From Acidobacteriaceae bacterium (lineage in GTDB: Bacteria; Acidobacteriota; Terriglobia; Terriglobales; Acidobacteriaceae): DNA of 64,000 nucleotides. Below, in pieces: positions 45,982 through 55,965 of the stretch (positions are counted from its first letter, which is position 1; each line of letters begins with the position of its first letter). Both the position numbers and the translations under genes were made by a program. The notes below the pieces were generated by a model. That model was not told where the DNA came from. It ran no database searches and saw only the letters and a program-made list of their open reading frames with translations. Location of the stretch: contig PLFY01000133.1 in NCBI GenBank assembly GCA_003138365.1, positions 15,294 through 79,293 of the forward strand. The letters are read 5' to 3'.

Positions 45982-46683
45982 TTACCGCTTTTTCTTGAAC
46001 TTGTACTCGAGGCCGACGGAAATTGCGAAGTTGACATCGAATTGGGAGGTCTTGGGCCCGTAGTTGATGCTGTAGTGGGTCATCACCGCGTCGGGTGTGA
46101 TCCGAAAGACCCAGCGCGCCGAGCGGTTCAGATCAAAATGGCCGCCTATGATCGCGGCCGGAGCGAGCTGGTTGTTATAAAAAGCCACCACCGACGGAGA
46201 GTTTCCGCGCAGGTCCTGCTCGAAGTTTCCATAGACTCCGCCGACCAGCACGTGGGCGAGCATTGCGCCATGTTTGTTGTGCGGGCCCAGCCACTCGGGA
46301 CCGGCGGTGAAAAAGTACTCGCTGACGAACGGCCCTTCGATGTTCTGGTCGTTGGGCGCGGCGCCGCTGGTGCCCAGATAGCCGCGTCCCGATCCCTCCA
46401 CGGCCCAGTGCTTGCTGAACCAATAGGCGCCGGAAAGATCGAGGCCACCGAGATTGGAACCCTGGAGCAGGGTAGGGCCGGCCTTCATGTGGTCGTAGGC
46501 CATACCCAATGAAGCATCAAAGCGGTTGTCATAGCGCACATTGGCCAGCGGATCGCTGGAAATGTAGGCGCCATTGCCGGCGGTCGGAGAGGCGGTTACC
46601 TGGGCCACGGCGCAGGTTCCGGCACAGACTGTCAAGGCGGCTACGGCTGCAAGAGAGACGGGCAAACTGACATGGAAACGCAT
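45982..46683 (-). CDS. Outer-membrane beta-barrel protein
   Basis: 233 residues. Signal peptide (MRFHVSLPVSLAAVAALTV..., cleaved near AVAQ) and then alternating strands ending in the aromatic pattern FAISVGLEYKFKK, typical of small outer-membrane barrels related to OmpA-like or opacity-type proteins. GTG three bases upstream of the chosen ATG (46683) would only add one residue. No partner domain; function unknown. Confidence 0.8.
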   Translation of the reverse strand: MRFHVSLPVSLAAVAALTVCAGTCAVAQVTASPTAGNGAYISSDPLANVRYDNRFDASLGMAYDHMKAGPTLLQGSNLGGLDLSGAYWFSKHWAVEGSGRGYLGTSGAAPNDQNIEGPFVSEYFFTAGPEWLGPHNKHGAMLAHVLVGGVYGNFEQDLRGNSPSVVAFYNNQLAPAAIIGGHFDLNRSARWVFRITPDAVMTHYSINYGPKTSQFDVNFAISVGLEYKFKKKR

Positions 46684-46748
46684 CACTTACCAGCTTACAG
46701 GACTGCGCCGAGGGCGGACAATGCAAACCGGGCTTCATTGTCCCGGTC

Positions 46749-47402
46749 CTAAGGCTCGCAGTGTTCCATCTGGCGGGTCCACACCAGGTAACGAGCCGTC
46801 TTTGCGGTTTCGACGATCGCTTCAACGCTCACGCGAATCGCCGACTTGGGCGCCAGCGGCGGAGCCGTGTGCTCACGCCATTCCAGAGGCAGGCGGCTGA
46901 AAATTAGCCCAGTGCGAGGCAGGTGAACGGCGGTGGAAATCACCTCCGCGGAGCGCCAGCCATGGGCCTTCATGATGCGGACCGAGTAGCAGGCGTTCTG
47001 AATGGTATCCAGAGCCTCCGGCTCCACAAAGATGGCGGTCTCCGGAATGCCCTGGGCCTCGGCGGCACGAGCCATGACGCGCGCCTCTACAAAGCGGTTG
47101 TGGGCTGGCCCGCCGGTGAGGATGAGGCGCGACGCCACGCCACGCTCGTACTCATGGACAGCCTCGGTGACGTGGGCCAATTGATCGGGGGTTGGGTTGC
47201 CGTCGTTGTCCGCAGGAGTGCCCAAAACAATAATGGCGTCAAAGCGAGTGCGCGAAGTATTTGCGGAGGGGGCCTGGCGGCGCGCGATGGCTGCCCAGGC
47301 TAACAATCCCAGAATCAGTGCGGCGGCGGCAATTGCCAAGCCTCTTGGCCAGCGCATGGGCTTGCGGCGGCGGGGTTGCCGGCGAGGGCGCTTGAGCGTC
47401 AA
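46749..47402 (-). CDS. YdcF-family (DUF218) membrane protein
   Basis: 217 residues. A basic start and one membrane helix (about 23-40) anchor a DUF218 domain with DAIIVLGTP, SRLILTGG, ARVMARAAEAQGIPETAI and STAVHLPRT. Relatives bind S-adenosylmethionine or act in envelope/vancomycin resistance. Start TTG at 47402 is supported by GGAGGA eight bases before it; the next ATG (47357) has none. Unknown substrate. Confidence 0.85.
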   Translation of the reverse strand: MTLKRPRRQPRRRKPMRWPRGLAIAAAALILGLLAWAAIARRQAPSANTSRTRFDAIIVLGTPADNDGNPTPDQLAHVTEAVHEYERGVASRLILTGGPAHNRFVEARVMARAAEAQGIPETAIFVEPEALDTIQNACYSVRIMKAHGWRSAEVISTAVHLPRTGLIFSRLPLEWREHTAPPLAPKSAIRVSVEAIVETAKTARYLVWTRQMEHCEP

Positions 47403-47481
47403 AGGGAATCTCCTCCAGCATCCACTTTAATCGTGGCTGGAGGCTCGGTTGCCGGGTGCGGTTGTGGCCGGGACGGGGCCA

Positions 47482-48105
47482 TCAGCCCAGGTCCGCCGGG
47501 GAATCCCAGGAGGAGAAGACGAAATCTTTCAAGGGTTTACGCTGGCGTGGAGCGATCTCCTGAGCGAGCATCTGCTCGTTGGCCAGAGCCGCGGGTTCGC
47601 CTTGATAGCCGAGGGCGATCACGGCGCCAATGGCGTAATTCTCTGGAATTGCCAGGGCTTGGCGGGCGGCAGCCACGTCAAAACCGGCCATCTGGTGGGT
47701 GGCAATGCCAAGGGAGGCAGCCTGAAGGGTAAGGTAGGACGATGCTGCGCCCAAATCATAAAGGGCATTGCGGTTGTCTGCACCGTTGTGGGCAAATTTG
47801 GTGCTGGAAGCACCCAGGATCAGCACAGGCGCGGAGCCGGCCCAGCCCTGGTTGAAGGGAGCGAGTGCGTCGAATATCTTCTTGTAGGTTAAAGAGTTAC
47901 GGGTTCCTACGAGAAAGCGCCAAGGCTGTTCGTTGTAGGAGGAAGCGGCCCATCGCGCGGCCTCGAAAACTCGGGCCAGGTCGGCGGGGGCTACCTCGCG
48001 GTCAGAAAAGGATCGCGGGCTCCAGCGGCTGTGCAGGACAGGCAAGACGCCTTCGACGGCGGGGGCTTGCTTCAAGTTGTTGACTTCAATGGCGGATAAG
48101 GTCAC
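47482..48105 (-). CDS. Nitroreductase-family flavoprotein
   Basis: 207 residues. FMN-binding features: SRWSPRSFSDREV, ARWAASSYNEQPWRFLV and GAASSYLTLQAASLGIATHQMAG, then IGAVIALGYQGE. Reduces nitro compounds, quinones or related substrates with NAD(P)H. The start GTG 48105 follows AGGAG by nine bases. The spacer to asnS (48106-48323) has no gene that I can support. Confidence 0.92.
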   Translation of the reverse strand: MTLSAIEVNNLKQAPAVEGVLPVLHSRWSPRSFSDREVAPADLARVFEAARWAASSYNEQPWRFLVGTRNSLTYKKIFDALAPFNQGWAGSAPVLILGASSTKFAHNGADNRNALYDLGAASSYLTLQAASLGIATHQMAGFDVAAARQALAIPENYAIGAVIALGYQGEPAALANEQMLAQEIAPRQRKPLKDFVFSSWDSPADLG

Positions 48106-48323
48106 GGGCGGGGCTCCTGAAGCAAAAAACTCGCTTCGGCTGTTTGATTCCAGGAGCGGGGCGGAAGATTCGGGCGAAAGACTGCCGTCAGCTTTTAACT
48201 GCTAGTTCCCAGCTTTCAAAAAAAGTACTTGCGGCTTGAAAACGGTGGCTTGATGGTGGGAGGTCTGATACGAAAAGTTGACCCAAGGCTTACCGCTCCT
48301 GGGGTGATCGTGAGGCTTCAGGC

Positions 48324-49679
48324 TCATGGGTAGATGCGGTGCAGGGTGCGGGCGAACGGGATGGTCTCTCTTACGTGGTCGAGGCCGCAGATCCAGGCTA
48401 CGGCGCGCTCGATGCCCATCCCGAAGCCGCTGTGGGGGACGCTGCCGTAGCGGCGGAGGTCCAGGTACCACTCGAAGGCTTCCCTGGGCAGCTTGTGCTG
48501 GTCGATGCGGCTGCTCAATAACTCATAACTTGACACGCGCTGGGACCCGCCAATGATTTCGCCGTAACCTTCAGGAGCCAGGACGTCGACGCAGAGGGCG
48601 AGGTTGGCGTTGAGGGGGTCGGGTTCCATGTAGAACGCCTTCACGTTTGCGGGGTAGCGGTGGACCATGACGGGTCGGTCGAATTGGCTGCTTAGCCAGG
48701 TTTCGTCGGGAGAGCCGAAGTCGTTGCCGTAGGTGAATGGCTGCTCAAGATGGCCGTCCTTGTGGGCCTGGTTGAGCAGGTCGGCGGCATCGTCATAGGT
48801 CAGGCGGGGGAAGGGCGGAGTTATGGCTTCTAACTTGGCTGGGTCGCGGCCGATCACTACTAACTCCGAAGCGCGGTTCTTCAAGACGCTCGCGACAATG
48901 TGGGAGAGGAAGTTTTCGGCTAACTCGAGGAGGCCGTCCAAGTCGCAATAGGCTACTTCTGGTTCTATCATCCAGAACTCCGTGAGGTGACGGCGGGTTT
49001 TGGATTTCTCGGCGCGGAACGTAGGTCCGAAGCTGTACACCTTGCCTAAAGCAAGTGCAGTGGATTCGATGTAAAGCTGCCCTGATTGGGTGAGGAAGGC
49101 TGCGTCGCCGAAGTAGTCGACGGGGAAGAGGGTGGAGGTGCCCTCGCACGCTGCCGGTGTCAGGATGGGCGGGTCGGTGCGGATGAAGCCGTTGCTATCG
49201 AAATACTCTGCGGCGGCTCTCATGATTTCGGCCCGGATCCGGAGGATGGCGGACTGGCGCGGGGAACGGACCCACAGATGGCGGTGCTCCATGAGGAAGT
49301 CGACGCCATGCTCCTTGAGGGTGATGGGGTAGGGATTGGACTCGGGGACGCGCTGGACGACCTCGAGATCGAGGACATCGAGCTCATATCCGCCCGGCGC
49401 CCGCTTGTCGGCACGGACTTTGCCGGTGACGATGACGCTCGACTCCTGGGTGAGGCCTTTCAGGGCATCGAAGACGGCGGGAGGAACGCTCTTTACGTGG
49501 GCGACGCCCTGGATGGTGCCGGTGCCGTCGCGAAAGATGGGGAAGAGGAGCTTGCCGCTCTCGCGGAGGTTGTAGAGCCAGCCGCGGAGTGTGACGGCCT
49601 GGCCTTCATGCTGGCCGAGGGTGGCGATGGTGGCTACTGGGGCGGCTTCGGGGGTTGAGGCGGTCAAGTCTTCGGGCAT
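48324..49679 (-). CDS. asnS: Asparaginyl-tRNA synthetase
   Basis: 451 residues, class IIb aminoacyl-tRNA synthetase. N-terminal OB anticodon-binding domain ([19 protein letters not shown], about 25-120), then catalytic motif 2 ([21 protein letters not shown]) and motif 3 ([25 protein letters not shown]). AsnRS-type rather than AspRS-type features, e.g. [11 protein letters not shown] and VRETIPFAR. Attaches asparagine to tRNA-Asn. Start set at 49679; the longer frame upstream adds about 100 residues that overlap the regulator gene and are not conserved. Confidence 0.93.
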   Translation of the reverse strand: MPEDLTASTPEAAPVATIATLGQHEGQAVTLRGWLYNLRESGKLLFPIFRDGTGTIQGVAHVKSVPPAVFDALKGLTQESSVIVTGKVRADKRAPGGYELDVLDLEVVQRVPESNPYPITLKEHGVDFLMEHRHLWVRSPRQSAILRIRAEIMRAAAEYFDSNGFIRTDPPILTPAACEGTSTLFPVDYFGDAAFLTQSGQLYIESTALALGKVYSFGPTFRAEKSKTRRHLTEFWMIEPEVAYCDLDGLLELAENFLSHIVASVLKNRASELVVIGRDPAKLEAITPPFPRLTYDDAADLLNQAHKDGHLEQPFTYGNDFGSPDETWLSSQFDRPVMVHRYPANVKAFYMEPDPLNANLALCVDVLAPEGYGEIIGGSQRVSSYELLSSRIDQHKLPREAFEWYLDLRRYGSVPHSGFGMGIERAVAWICGLDHVRETIPFARTLHRIYP

Positions 49680-49833
49680 GGGTTTCCTTGGCGGCCGGGA
49701 TGAGGCTGGGCGGCCGGACTCTTTAGGATAACGCGGAGCCTGGGCCGGCGAGTTTAGTAGGACGGGAAACTTTTTTGATCTGGACAACTTTTTGTCTTGA
49801 GATGCATCCTGTCTGAGTAGATGCGGGAGGCCC

Positions 49834-50592
49834 ATGGGCGAGCTGGCTGGAGTGAAGAACGAAGAGGTGCAAAAGACCCAGGTGGATCCGGAGACGGCGG
49901 AGCGGTTTATCGCCGAGAAGCGGATTGGGGAGCGAATCAAGCGGCTGCGGCTGAAGAAGTCGATGGGCTTGGTGGAGCTGGGCAAGCATACGGGCCTGTC
50001 GGCGAGCTTTCTCTCCCAACTTGAAACCGGGCGGGTGGTGCCGACCTTGCGGAACCTGGCGCGGGTTGCGATGGTGTTCTCGAAGGACTTGTCGTATTTC
50101 TTTGAGACAGAGCCGCAGTCTATCTTCAGGATTCACCGGCGGAAGGACCGGGTAAGGCTGCCGCAGACCGGCGTGGAGCCGCCGACTTACTTTTTTGAAA
50201 GCCTTGGTTACATGGTTCCGGACCGGTACATGGACCCTTATTTTGCCGAGTTTGTTCCGCTGACCAGGGAGATGGCGCCCAAGGCGCACATGCACGCGGG
50301 GTTTGAGTTTTTGTATGTGCTGGAGGGAGAGCTGGAGCTTCAGCACGGGGACCAGAAGTGCACGCTGGAGGGGGGCGACGCGGTCTATTTCGATGCGAGC
50401 ACGGCGCACTCCTACCAGTGCGCGGGGAAGATGCCCGCGGGAGCGATCATTGTCACCATGCATCAGCCGCTGCAAGGGCAGCCGGCGCCGCTGCGGGGGG
50501 TGAGTGCGGGGTTGGCGGCGAAGGTGGAATCCCAGCTCCCAAAAGCGAGACCTGGGACGCCCGATTCGATTGCAGGGCCGGTGGGGAGTTAG
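49834..50592 (+). CDS. XRE-family regulator with cupin domain
   Basis: 252 residues. N-terminal helix-turn-helix ([22 protein letters not shown], in two parts, and [17 protein letters not shown]; about 33-85) and a C-terminal cupin ([18 protein letters not shown], about 153-170, then [18 protein letters not shown]) for binding a small ligand. Probably a metabolite-responsive repressor. Diverges from asnS with about 150 bases between starts. The 3' end of the coding sequence overlaps family A repeat copy 2 and the stop of the convergent nucleotidase gene. Confidence 0.92.
   Translation: MGELAGVKNEEVQKTQVDPETAERFIAEKRIGERIKRLRLKKSMGLVELGKHTGLSASFLSQLETGRVVPTLRNLARVAMVFSKDLSYFFETEPQSIFRIHRRKDRVRLPQTGVEPPTYFFESLGYMVPDRYMDPYFAEFVPLTREMAPKAHMHAGFEFLYVLEGELELQHGDQKCTLEGGDAVYFDASTAHSYQCAGKMPAGAIIVTMHQPLQGQPAPLRGVSAGLAAKVESQLPKARPGTPDSIAGPVGS
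50530..50562 (-). repeat. Dispersed hairpin repeat, family A copy 2
   Basis: The minus strand reads 33 bases matching 12121-12153 with five mismatches, including the core CCCAGGTCTCG. It is inside the last codons of the XRE-cupin gene, contributing the C-terminal residues [12 protein letters not shown], so the protein has been extended or altered by the repeat. Confidence 0.75.
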
Positions 50593-51125
50593 CTGGGCAG
50601 GATGGCGAAGTAATCGGCTACTTGTTGCCAGTTATCCACGCGGACGAAGCCGGTGGCGGTCAAGTTATGCGGAGCAGTGTAGAGGATGCCCTGACCTTCA
50701 AAACGAAGTAAGTTGCGGGGCAGGTCGTCGATAAGATAGTCGGCGCGGAGGATAGACTTGTTGCCGCAGAACACGTAATGCGTGGGCGGGATAAAGGGGA
50801 AGTGGCGCTGCAGCCAGCGGTACTTGGGGCCGAGGGAGTTGGGGACGGTCATGGCCTGGGTGGCGATGAAGATTTCAAAGCGGGTGGAGAGGTCTTTGAG
50901 CACACGCTGGGCGTCGGGCATAAGGGCCAGGTCCTCGAAGAAGTCTTCAGCGTCAAGGAAGGCGCGGAGTTGCTGCTGGCGGTCGAGCGGGGCAATCTCC
51001 CAGAGCCCCTTTCCGGCCAGGTCCTGGGGAGTTACTTCTTCGTCGAAAGTCTGGTTGTAGCGGCGCAGGTGTTCAGCGAGCGTGTCCGCCATAACCTCGT
51101 CCATGTCCACACAGATTCGCTGCAT
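50589..51125 (-). CDS. 5'(3')-deoxyribonucleotidase-like HAD phosphatase
   Basis: 178 residues. Opening CVDMDEVMADT is the DXDXV motif of the NT5C/HAD family, with Asp nucleophile at 7 and acid at 9; later IFIATQAMTVPNS and ADYLIDDLPRNL provide motifs II-IV. Dephosphorylates deoxynucleoside monophosphates. Start at 51125 gives the motif at once; longer open frame upstream is in the wrong sense for the zinc-ribbon gene. Stop overlaps the stop of the convergent regulator gene. Confidence 0.88.
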   Translation of the reverse strand: MQRICVDMDEVMADTLAEHLRRYNQTFDEEVTPQDLAGKGLWEIAPLDRQQQLRAFLDAEDFFEDLALMPDAQRVLKDLSTRFEIFIATQAMTVPNSLGPKYRWLQRHFPFIPPTHYVFCGNKSILRADYLIDDLPRNLLRFEGQGILYTAPHNLTATGFVRVDNWQQVADYFAILPS

Positions 51126-51129
51126 TCGG

Positions 51130-51945
51130 TCAAGCTCCAGCCGGATGGGGCTTTGCGATGCGCGGGCGTGCGGCGGGGGCGTGCTCGGGTTCCGGAGCTT
51201 TGGGAGCGGGCGCCATGGCCGGGTCCCAGTAGAGCAGGCGGCCGCAACTGTCGCAGGCGAGAAGTTCGCCCTCGCGGAGCTGGTTCCACACCTGGGGGCG
51301 GACGCCCATGCGGCAGCCGGTGCATTGCTGGTTATCGACGCGGGCGATGCCGGTGCCGCGAGAGCCGGAGAGGCGGTCATAGCGAATAAGACGGTCGGGC
51401 TCGATGAGCGGACGGAGGGCTTCGCGCTCGAGGTTGAGGGCGGCCAGTTCGGCGGAGAACTCCTTGTGGCGAAGGGCTGCGCGGGCACGGGTTTTGTCCA
51501 GGGCGGAAGCAAGAGATTCCACGCTGGCGCGGGCCGCGGCGAGGCTGGCTTCCTGAGCTTCACTGCGCTCCAGGCTGGAGAATTCTTCGTTTTCAAGTCG
51601 CTCGGCTTCGGCGGACTCAAAGGCGATTTCGTGCTCAATGGCAGCGGCCTGCTCTGGGGTCTTTACGGAGTCGAGCTGGGTGCGGAAGCGTGCGGCCTTC
51701 TGGCGGTGGGCGGTGATGTCGCGATCAAGGCGGGTGCGGAGCGATTCCTCGCGGGCGAGCCCATCGGAGGCGTCGGCGGAGTGGCGTTCGGCTGCGGTCA
51801 GTGCGGCTTGTGCCTGGGCGATTTCAGCGGGAAGGGCGCGAATGGCGAGGGTGAGGCGAGTACGCTCCAGATCCGCGCTTTGCAGCTTTACGAGGTTTTC
51901 AATTTGCGCTTGCATCCGTGTTATGAAGTCTACGGCATTTGGCAT
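51130..51945 (-). CDS. Coiled-coil zinc-ribbon protein
   Basis: 271 residues. A long charged coiled coil (about 10-190; ELVKLQSADLERTRLTL-like helix, then heptad Ala/Leu/Glu runs) followed by a C-terminal zinc ribbon with CTGCRMG and CDSCGRLL, and a Pro/Ala tail. Family resembles the CdsZ/zf-RING_7 proteins, which have been suggested to act in nucleic acid or surface processes; function unknown. It ends four bases before the nucleotidase start, suggesting one transcript. Confidence 0.82.
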   Translation of the reverse strand: MPNAVDFITRMQAQIENLVKLQSADLERTRLTLAIRALPAEIAQAQAALTAAERHSADASDGLAREESLRTRLDRDITAHRQKAARFRTQLDSVKTPEQAAAIEHEIAFESAEAERLENEEFSSLERSEAQEASLAAARASVESLASALDKTRARAALRHKEFSAELAALNLEREALRPLIEPDRLIRYDRLSGSRGTGIARVDNQQCTGCRMGVRPQVWNQLREGELLACDSCGRLLYWDPAMAPAPKAPEPEHAPAARPRIAKPHPAGA

Positions 51946-51994
51946 CTAATGAGAAACAGGGGTCAGGGAGCAGCACCCAGCGAGTGCTGCGACA

Positions 51995-53773
51995 ATGAGA
52001 AGCGGTCGGGAGGCGGGTTTGGCGAACGGTCGGACATCTTTCTGGCACAGGAACCGGTGGATCATGTGGGTTGGCGGCTTGTTGCTGATGGTTGTGGCGG
52101 GGCTAGCCGTCGTTGCGGCTGTGGTTGCGCGCCGGGCTGAGCCGTATTTGCGCGCCCGGATTGTGGAAGGGTTGCACGAGCGGTTTCATGCGCGGGTTGA
52201 GCTGGACAGCTTTCATATGTCGGTGCGCAATGGCTTGGACGGCCATTGGGGGGTCTGGGCCGAAGGGAAGGGGCTGCGGATCTGGCCGCCGGCACAGGTT
52301 GCCGGAGTTGCGGTTCCGGGAGCGAAGGAAGCGGGAACCGATGCGGATAAGCCTCTGATCCGGCTGGAGGAGTTTCGCTTCCATGCGCCACTGATCTATG
52401 AGCGGGGCAAGCCGTTCCACGTCTCGGTGGTGGAGCTGAAGGGGCTGAATGTGGATTTGCCGCCGAGGTCGCACTTTGAACATGGCGCTGCCAGTTCTGA
52501 GCCGCCGAAAGCCGGCGGGATAAGCGGCGGCTTGCTGCGATTTGGGGTGGATAGCCTTGATTGCAACAATGCGCGGCTGGTGCTGGAGACCAGCAAGCCG
52601 GGCAAGCTGCCGCTGGAGATTGCAATCGCGCACTTCAAGCTTACGAATATCGGCAGGAGCGCTGCGATCCACCCCAAGGGCCAAGACCTGTCCTTGGCGA
52701 CCCCGGCGATGGGGTTCGAGGCCGAGCTGACCAACCCTCGCCCGACGGGGGCGATCCACACGACGGGGAGCTTTGGGCCGTGGGATGGGTCGGACCTTGG
52801 CGCTAGCCCGATTGCGGGCGACTATCAGTTTGATCGTGCGGACCTGAGCGACTTCAAGGGTATTGCCGGGATTCTGACCTCGAAGGGACACTACGAGGGG
52901 ACACTGCGCGACCTGGTGGTGGATGGGGAGACCGATGTCCCGGACTTCCGGCTTGAACCCTTCGACAACCCACTGCCGCTGCACACGAAGTTTCATGCAA
53001 AGGTGGATGGGACCAACGGCGACACGTGGCTGGAGCCTGTGGATGCGACACTTGGGCACTCGCACTTTACGGCACAGGGGCAGATTGTGCGAGTGATGGC
53101 GGCGGGGCCTGGGGGTGCGGGCCAAAAGCAGAGCGTTGGGCACGATATTGCGCTGAAGGTGAACGTGGACCGGGCGCGGATTGAGGATTTTCTTCGCCTG
53201 GCGAGCCACGGGGGTACGCCGCTGCTCACCGGTTCGGTGACCCTGAAGACTACGCTGCACATTCCTCCGGGGCCCGCGCCCGTGCATGAGCGGCTGCGGC
53301 TCAATGGGAGTTTTGTGCTGGACGAGGCGCAGTTCAGCAACGCAAAGATTCAAGGTAGCATTGAGCAACTGAGCCTGCGCGGGCAGGGGCGGCCCAAGGA
53401 GATGAAAACGACCGATCCGGCGAGCATCCACTCGAAGATGGAGGGGGATTTCCAGATGGGCGGCGGGGTGATCAAGCTGCCTACGTTGACCTACACGGTG
53501 CCGGGGGCGACGATCCAATTGAAAGGCACGTATGGCGTGCAGGGTGGGACGCTGGATTTTATCGGGAACGCGAAGATGCAGGCGTCGGTTTCAGAAATGG
53601 TGGGCGGTTGGAAGGGATTGCTGCTGACCCCGCTGGACCGGTACTTGAAGAAGGATGGGGCGGGGACAGAGATTCCGATTCACATAAGAGGGACGCGGGA
53701 CCAGCCGCAATTCGGGATCGATTTCAACCGGATGAAGGGGCGTTCGGCGGAAACGCCGGGAGAGAAGCAGTAA
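51995..53773 (+). CDS. AsmA/DUF748-like membrane protein
   Basis: 592 residues. One N-terminal membrane anchor (about 23-46, IMWVGGLLLMVVAGLAVVAAVV) and a long periplasmic repeat of beta-strands, with typical AsmA patterns ARVELDSFHMSVRNGL, KPFHVSVVELKGLNVDLPPRS and later LKGTYGVQGGTLDFIG. Such proteins are proposed to bridge the envelope for lipid transport. Start at 51995 leads into the anchor. Octamer repeats follow immediately after the stop. Confidence 0.85.
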   Translation: MRSGREAGLANGRTSFWHRNRWIMWVGGLLLMVVAGLAVVAAVVARRAEPYLRARIVEGLHERFHARVELDSFHMSVRNGLDGHWGVWAEGKGLRIWPPAQVAGVAVPGAKEAGTDADKPLIRLEEFRFHAPLIYERGKPFHVSVVELKGLNVDLPPRSHFEHGAASSEPPKAGGISGGLLRFGVDSLDCNNARLVLETSKPGKLPLEIAIAHFKLTNIGRSAAIHPKGQDLSLATPAMGFEAELTNPRPTGAIHTTGSFGPWDGSDLGASPIAGDYQFDRADLSDFKGIAGILTSKGHYEGTLRDLVVDGETDVPDFRLEPFDNPLPLHTKFHAKVDGTNGDTWLEPVDATLGHSHFTAQGQIVRVMAAGPGGAGQKQSVGHDIALKVNVDRARIEDFLRLASHGGTPLLTGSVTLKTTLHIPPGPAPVHERLRLNGSFVLDEAQFSNAKIQGSIEQLSLRGQGRPKEMKTTDPASIHSKMEGDFQMGGGVIKLPTLTYTVPGATIQLKGTYGVQGGTLDFIGNAKMQASVSEMVGGWKGLLLTPLDRYLKKDGAGTEIPIHIRGTRDQPQFGIDFNRMKGRSAETPGEKQ

Positions 53774-53774
53774 G

Positions 53775-53806
53775 GCAGCGAGTCGGCAGGTCAGCAAGTC
53801 CGCCAG
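53775..53806 (+). repeat. Octamer tandem repeat, third block (4 units)
   Basis: Four units, GCAGCGAG, TCGGCAGG, TCAGCAAG, TCCGCCAG, beginning one base after the TAA stop of the AsmA-like gene. It shares the 13-base opening AAGGCAGCGAGTC with the block at 26273. Both cases lie at gene borders. The rest of 53807-54017 shows no gene. Confidence 0.7.
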
Positions 53807-54017
53807 GAGGCAAGCGTAGCGGGTTCAGCGGGCGTGGAGAAGCGACCGAGGGGAGATTTCGCAGCCCAATGACTGGTGGTACGGCCACGGCGCGATCCGC
53901 GTGTCGACGTGATCGATTGGCTTGGATCTTGTCGTTGGCGAACCAGAGAGCAGCGGAAATGGCAAGGAACAAGGCGAATCGGAACGGCTTATGGCTAATC
54001 GGCACGAGGAGCCAGCA

Positions 54018-55832
54018 ATGGACTGGATCAAACTTAACGCAAGGACAATCGCAACCAGCTTCCTGGCTTTGACACTGGGGGCTGGGGCATACCACGCCGG
54101 AGGGCAAACATTGCTTGCTCAATCCACGAGCCAACCTGAGAGCGGAACCTCTGCCAGCATGCAAGACTGGTGGAAGAACGCCGTCATCTACGAGATCTAC
54201 CCGCGGAGTTTTCAGGACACAAACGGGGACGGAATCGGCGACCTGAACGGCATAACCTCACGATTGGACTACCTGCAAGGTCTGGGGGTGGATGCGATCT
54301 GGCTGACGCCCGTTTATCCTTCGCCAGACGTGGACTTCGGCTACGACATCTCCGATTACAAGAACATCGACCCGCAGTACGGCACGCTGGCCGATTTCGA
54401 CAGGCTGGTTGCCGAGGCGGCCAAGCGGCATATTCGCGTGATCATGGACATGGTGATGAACCACACCTCAGACAAGCATGAGTGGTTCATCCAGGCGCGG
54501 TCGTCGCGCGACAATCCCTATCGGGACTGGTTTGTGTGGCACGATGGCATGGGGCAAACCAGCACGGACAAGGGCGTACCGCCGAATAACTGGCAGTCGC
54601 TTTTTGGGCACTCGGCGTGGCAGTGGGACGAGAAGACACGGCAGTACTACTACCACAAGTTCTATGTTCAACAACCGGACGTGAACTGGGACAATCCGCA
54701 GATCCACGAGGCGTTCAAGGACATCATCGCATTCTGGCTGAAGCGCGGGGTGGGCGGGTTCCGGTTCGACGCGGTGACGACGCTCTATGAAGATCCCAGC
54801 CTGGCGGATGAGGGCGTCGTGCTCGGCAAGGACGGCAAGCCGGTCATCAATGCCTATGGCGATCCGCAACTGGACAACTCGAAGACCGACAATCAGCCGG
54901 GGCTGCATCCTGTGATGCAGGAGATGCGGGTGGCGGCGGATGCGTTTAACTCGAACAAGTTTCCCGGTACGCGGGTGCTGATCGGCGAGACCTACATGGA
55001 CAATATCGCGGAACTGGCCGAGATGTATGGAGCGCCGGAGAAGCCGGAGTTTCATTTGCCCATGGATACGCAGGTGGGCTTCATCAACAAGCTCGACGTG
55101 ACGGTTTTCCGCAGCAAGCTGATCGACGTGGAGACGCAGATCGGGCACAATATTCCGCTGCTGCTGTTCGATAACCACGACAACCCGCGGCTGGACGCGC
55201 GCTACGGCGATGGGATCCACGACACGGATATTGAGCGGGTGCTCTCGACAGTTCTGTTCGCAAGCCGGGGGGCGGCGCTGTTTTACTACGGTGACGAGAT
55301 CGGGATGAAGACCACGCCGCCGGCGCGCAAGCAAGACGTGAAAGACCCGATCGGCGTGACCGGGTGGCCCAAGGAAAAGGGCCGCGACGGCGAGCGGACG
55401 CCGATGCAGTGGGACGGGAGCGCGAACGCGGGCTTCACGAAAGGCACGCCGTGGCTGCCAGTGCCGCCGAGTGCCGCGACCATCAACGTGGAGGCCGCGA
55501 AGGCGGATCCAAAGTCGTTGCTGGCGTGGTACAAGAGCCTGATCCGGCTGAAGAAGACCAACCCGGCCTTCGCGAATGGGGCCAACCTCATGCTGGACAC
55601 GGAAAATACCAAAGTACTGAGCTGGATGCGGCAGGCCCCCGGTGCGGCAGAGGCGGTGGTGGCGGTCAACTTTACGGCGGAGCCGCAGACGGTGAACCTT
55701 GCGGCCAGTGGCGCCGGCCTGCAGGCCGCTCATTTGAAAACGCTGCTGAAGACGCCCGGTGGGCCTGTGCCCAGGTCCCTGGCGGCCATCAAGCTGGGTG
55801 CGTATGGGGTTTATATCGGGGAAGTGCAGTAG
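54018..55832 (+). CDS. Secreted GH13 alpha-glucosidase/amylase
   Basis: 604 residues with a signal peptide (about 1-30). A full GH13 barrel follows: YEIYPRSFQDTNGDGIGDL, catalytic nucleophile D251 (GFRFDAV), acid/base E324 (IGETYMD) and D388 (DNHDNPR). Region order and NGDGIGDLNGI suggest the oligo-1,6-glucosidase/alpha-glucosidase subgroup. It hydrolyses alpha-glucans or small alpha-glucosides outside the cytosol. The ATG at 54018 is preceded by GAGGAGCC; an ATG at 53991 would add nine residues. Confidence 0.93.
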   Translation: MDWIKLNARTIATSFLALTLGAGAYHAGGQTLLAQSTSQPESGTSASMQDWWKNAVIYEIYPRSFQDTNGDGIGDLNGITSRLDYLQGLGVDAIWLTPVYPSPDVDFGYDISDYKNIDPQYGTLADFDRLVAEAAKRHIRVIMDMVMNHTSDKHEWFIQARSSRDNPYRDWFVWHDGMGQTSTDKGVPPNNWQSLFGHSAWQWDEKTRQYYYHKFYVQQPDVNWDNPQIHEAFKDIIAFWLKRGVGGFRFDAVTTLYEDPSLADEGVVLGKDGKPVINAYGDPQLDNSKTDNQPGLHPVMQEMRVAADAFNSNKFPGTRVLIGETYMDNIAELAEMYGAPEKPEFHLPMDTQVGFINKLDVTVFRSKLIDVETQIGHNIPLLLFDNHDNPRLDARYGDGIHDTDIERVLSTVLFASRGAALFYYGDEIGMKTTPPARKQDVKDPIGVTGWPKEKGRDGERTPMQWDGSANAGFTKGTPWLPVPPSAATINVEAAKADPKSLLAWYKSLIRLKKTNPAFANGANLMLDTENTKVLSWMRQAPGAAEAVVAVNFTAEPQTVNLAASGAGLQAAHLKTLLKTPGGPVPRSLAAIKLGAYGVYIGEVQ

Positions 55833-55921
55833 GGGACTGCTGCTGCCTTCTAGCCTCTGGCTCCTGGCCTCATCTCCGGCGTCTGGCGTTGGTTTGTAAC
55901 CTGACTGCCTTGACGATCCCG

Positions 55922-55927
55922 TATAAT
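55922..55927 (+). promoter_or_regulatory. Candidate -10 element of the SPFH gene
   Basis: A perfect TATAAT lies 38 bases before the ATG of the SPFH gene. The nearest TTGACG is only six bases upstream, too close for a -35, so only the -10 is proposed. Confidence 0.35.
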
Positions 55928-55965
55928 TCGACGTTACCCGCCACGGCGGGCAGCGGAGGATTCAA

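Noticed and set aside
49680-49985. N-terminal extension of asnS
   Set aside because: About 100 extra residues overlap the divergent regulator gene and are not like the OB-fold start of AsnRS.
52103-53518. Minus-strand open frame opposite the AsmA-like gene
   Set aside because: Arg/Pro/His-rich and without motifs; typical GC shadow.
54468-55733. Minus-strand open frame opposite the GH13 gene
   Set aside because: Covers the catalytic region of a full GH13 enzyme and has no recognisable pattern itself.
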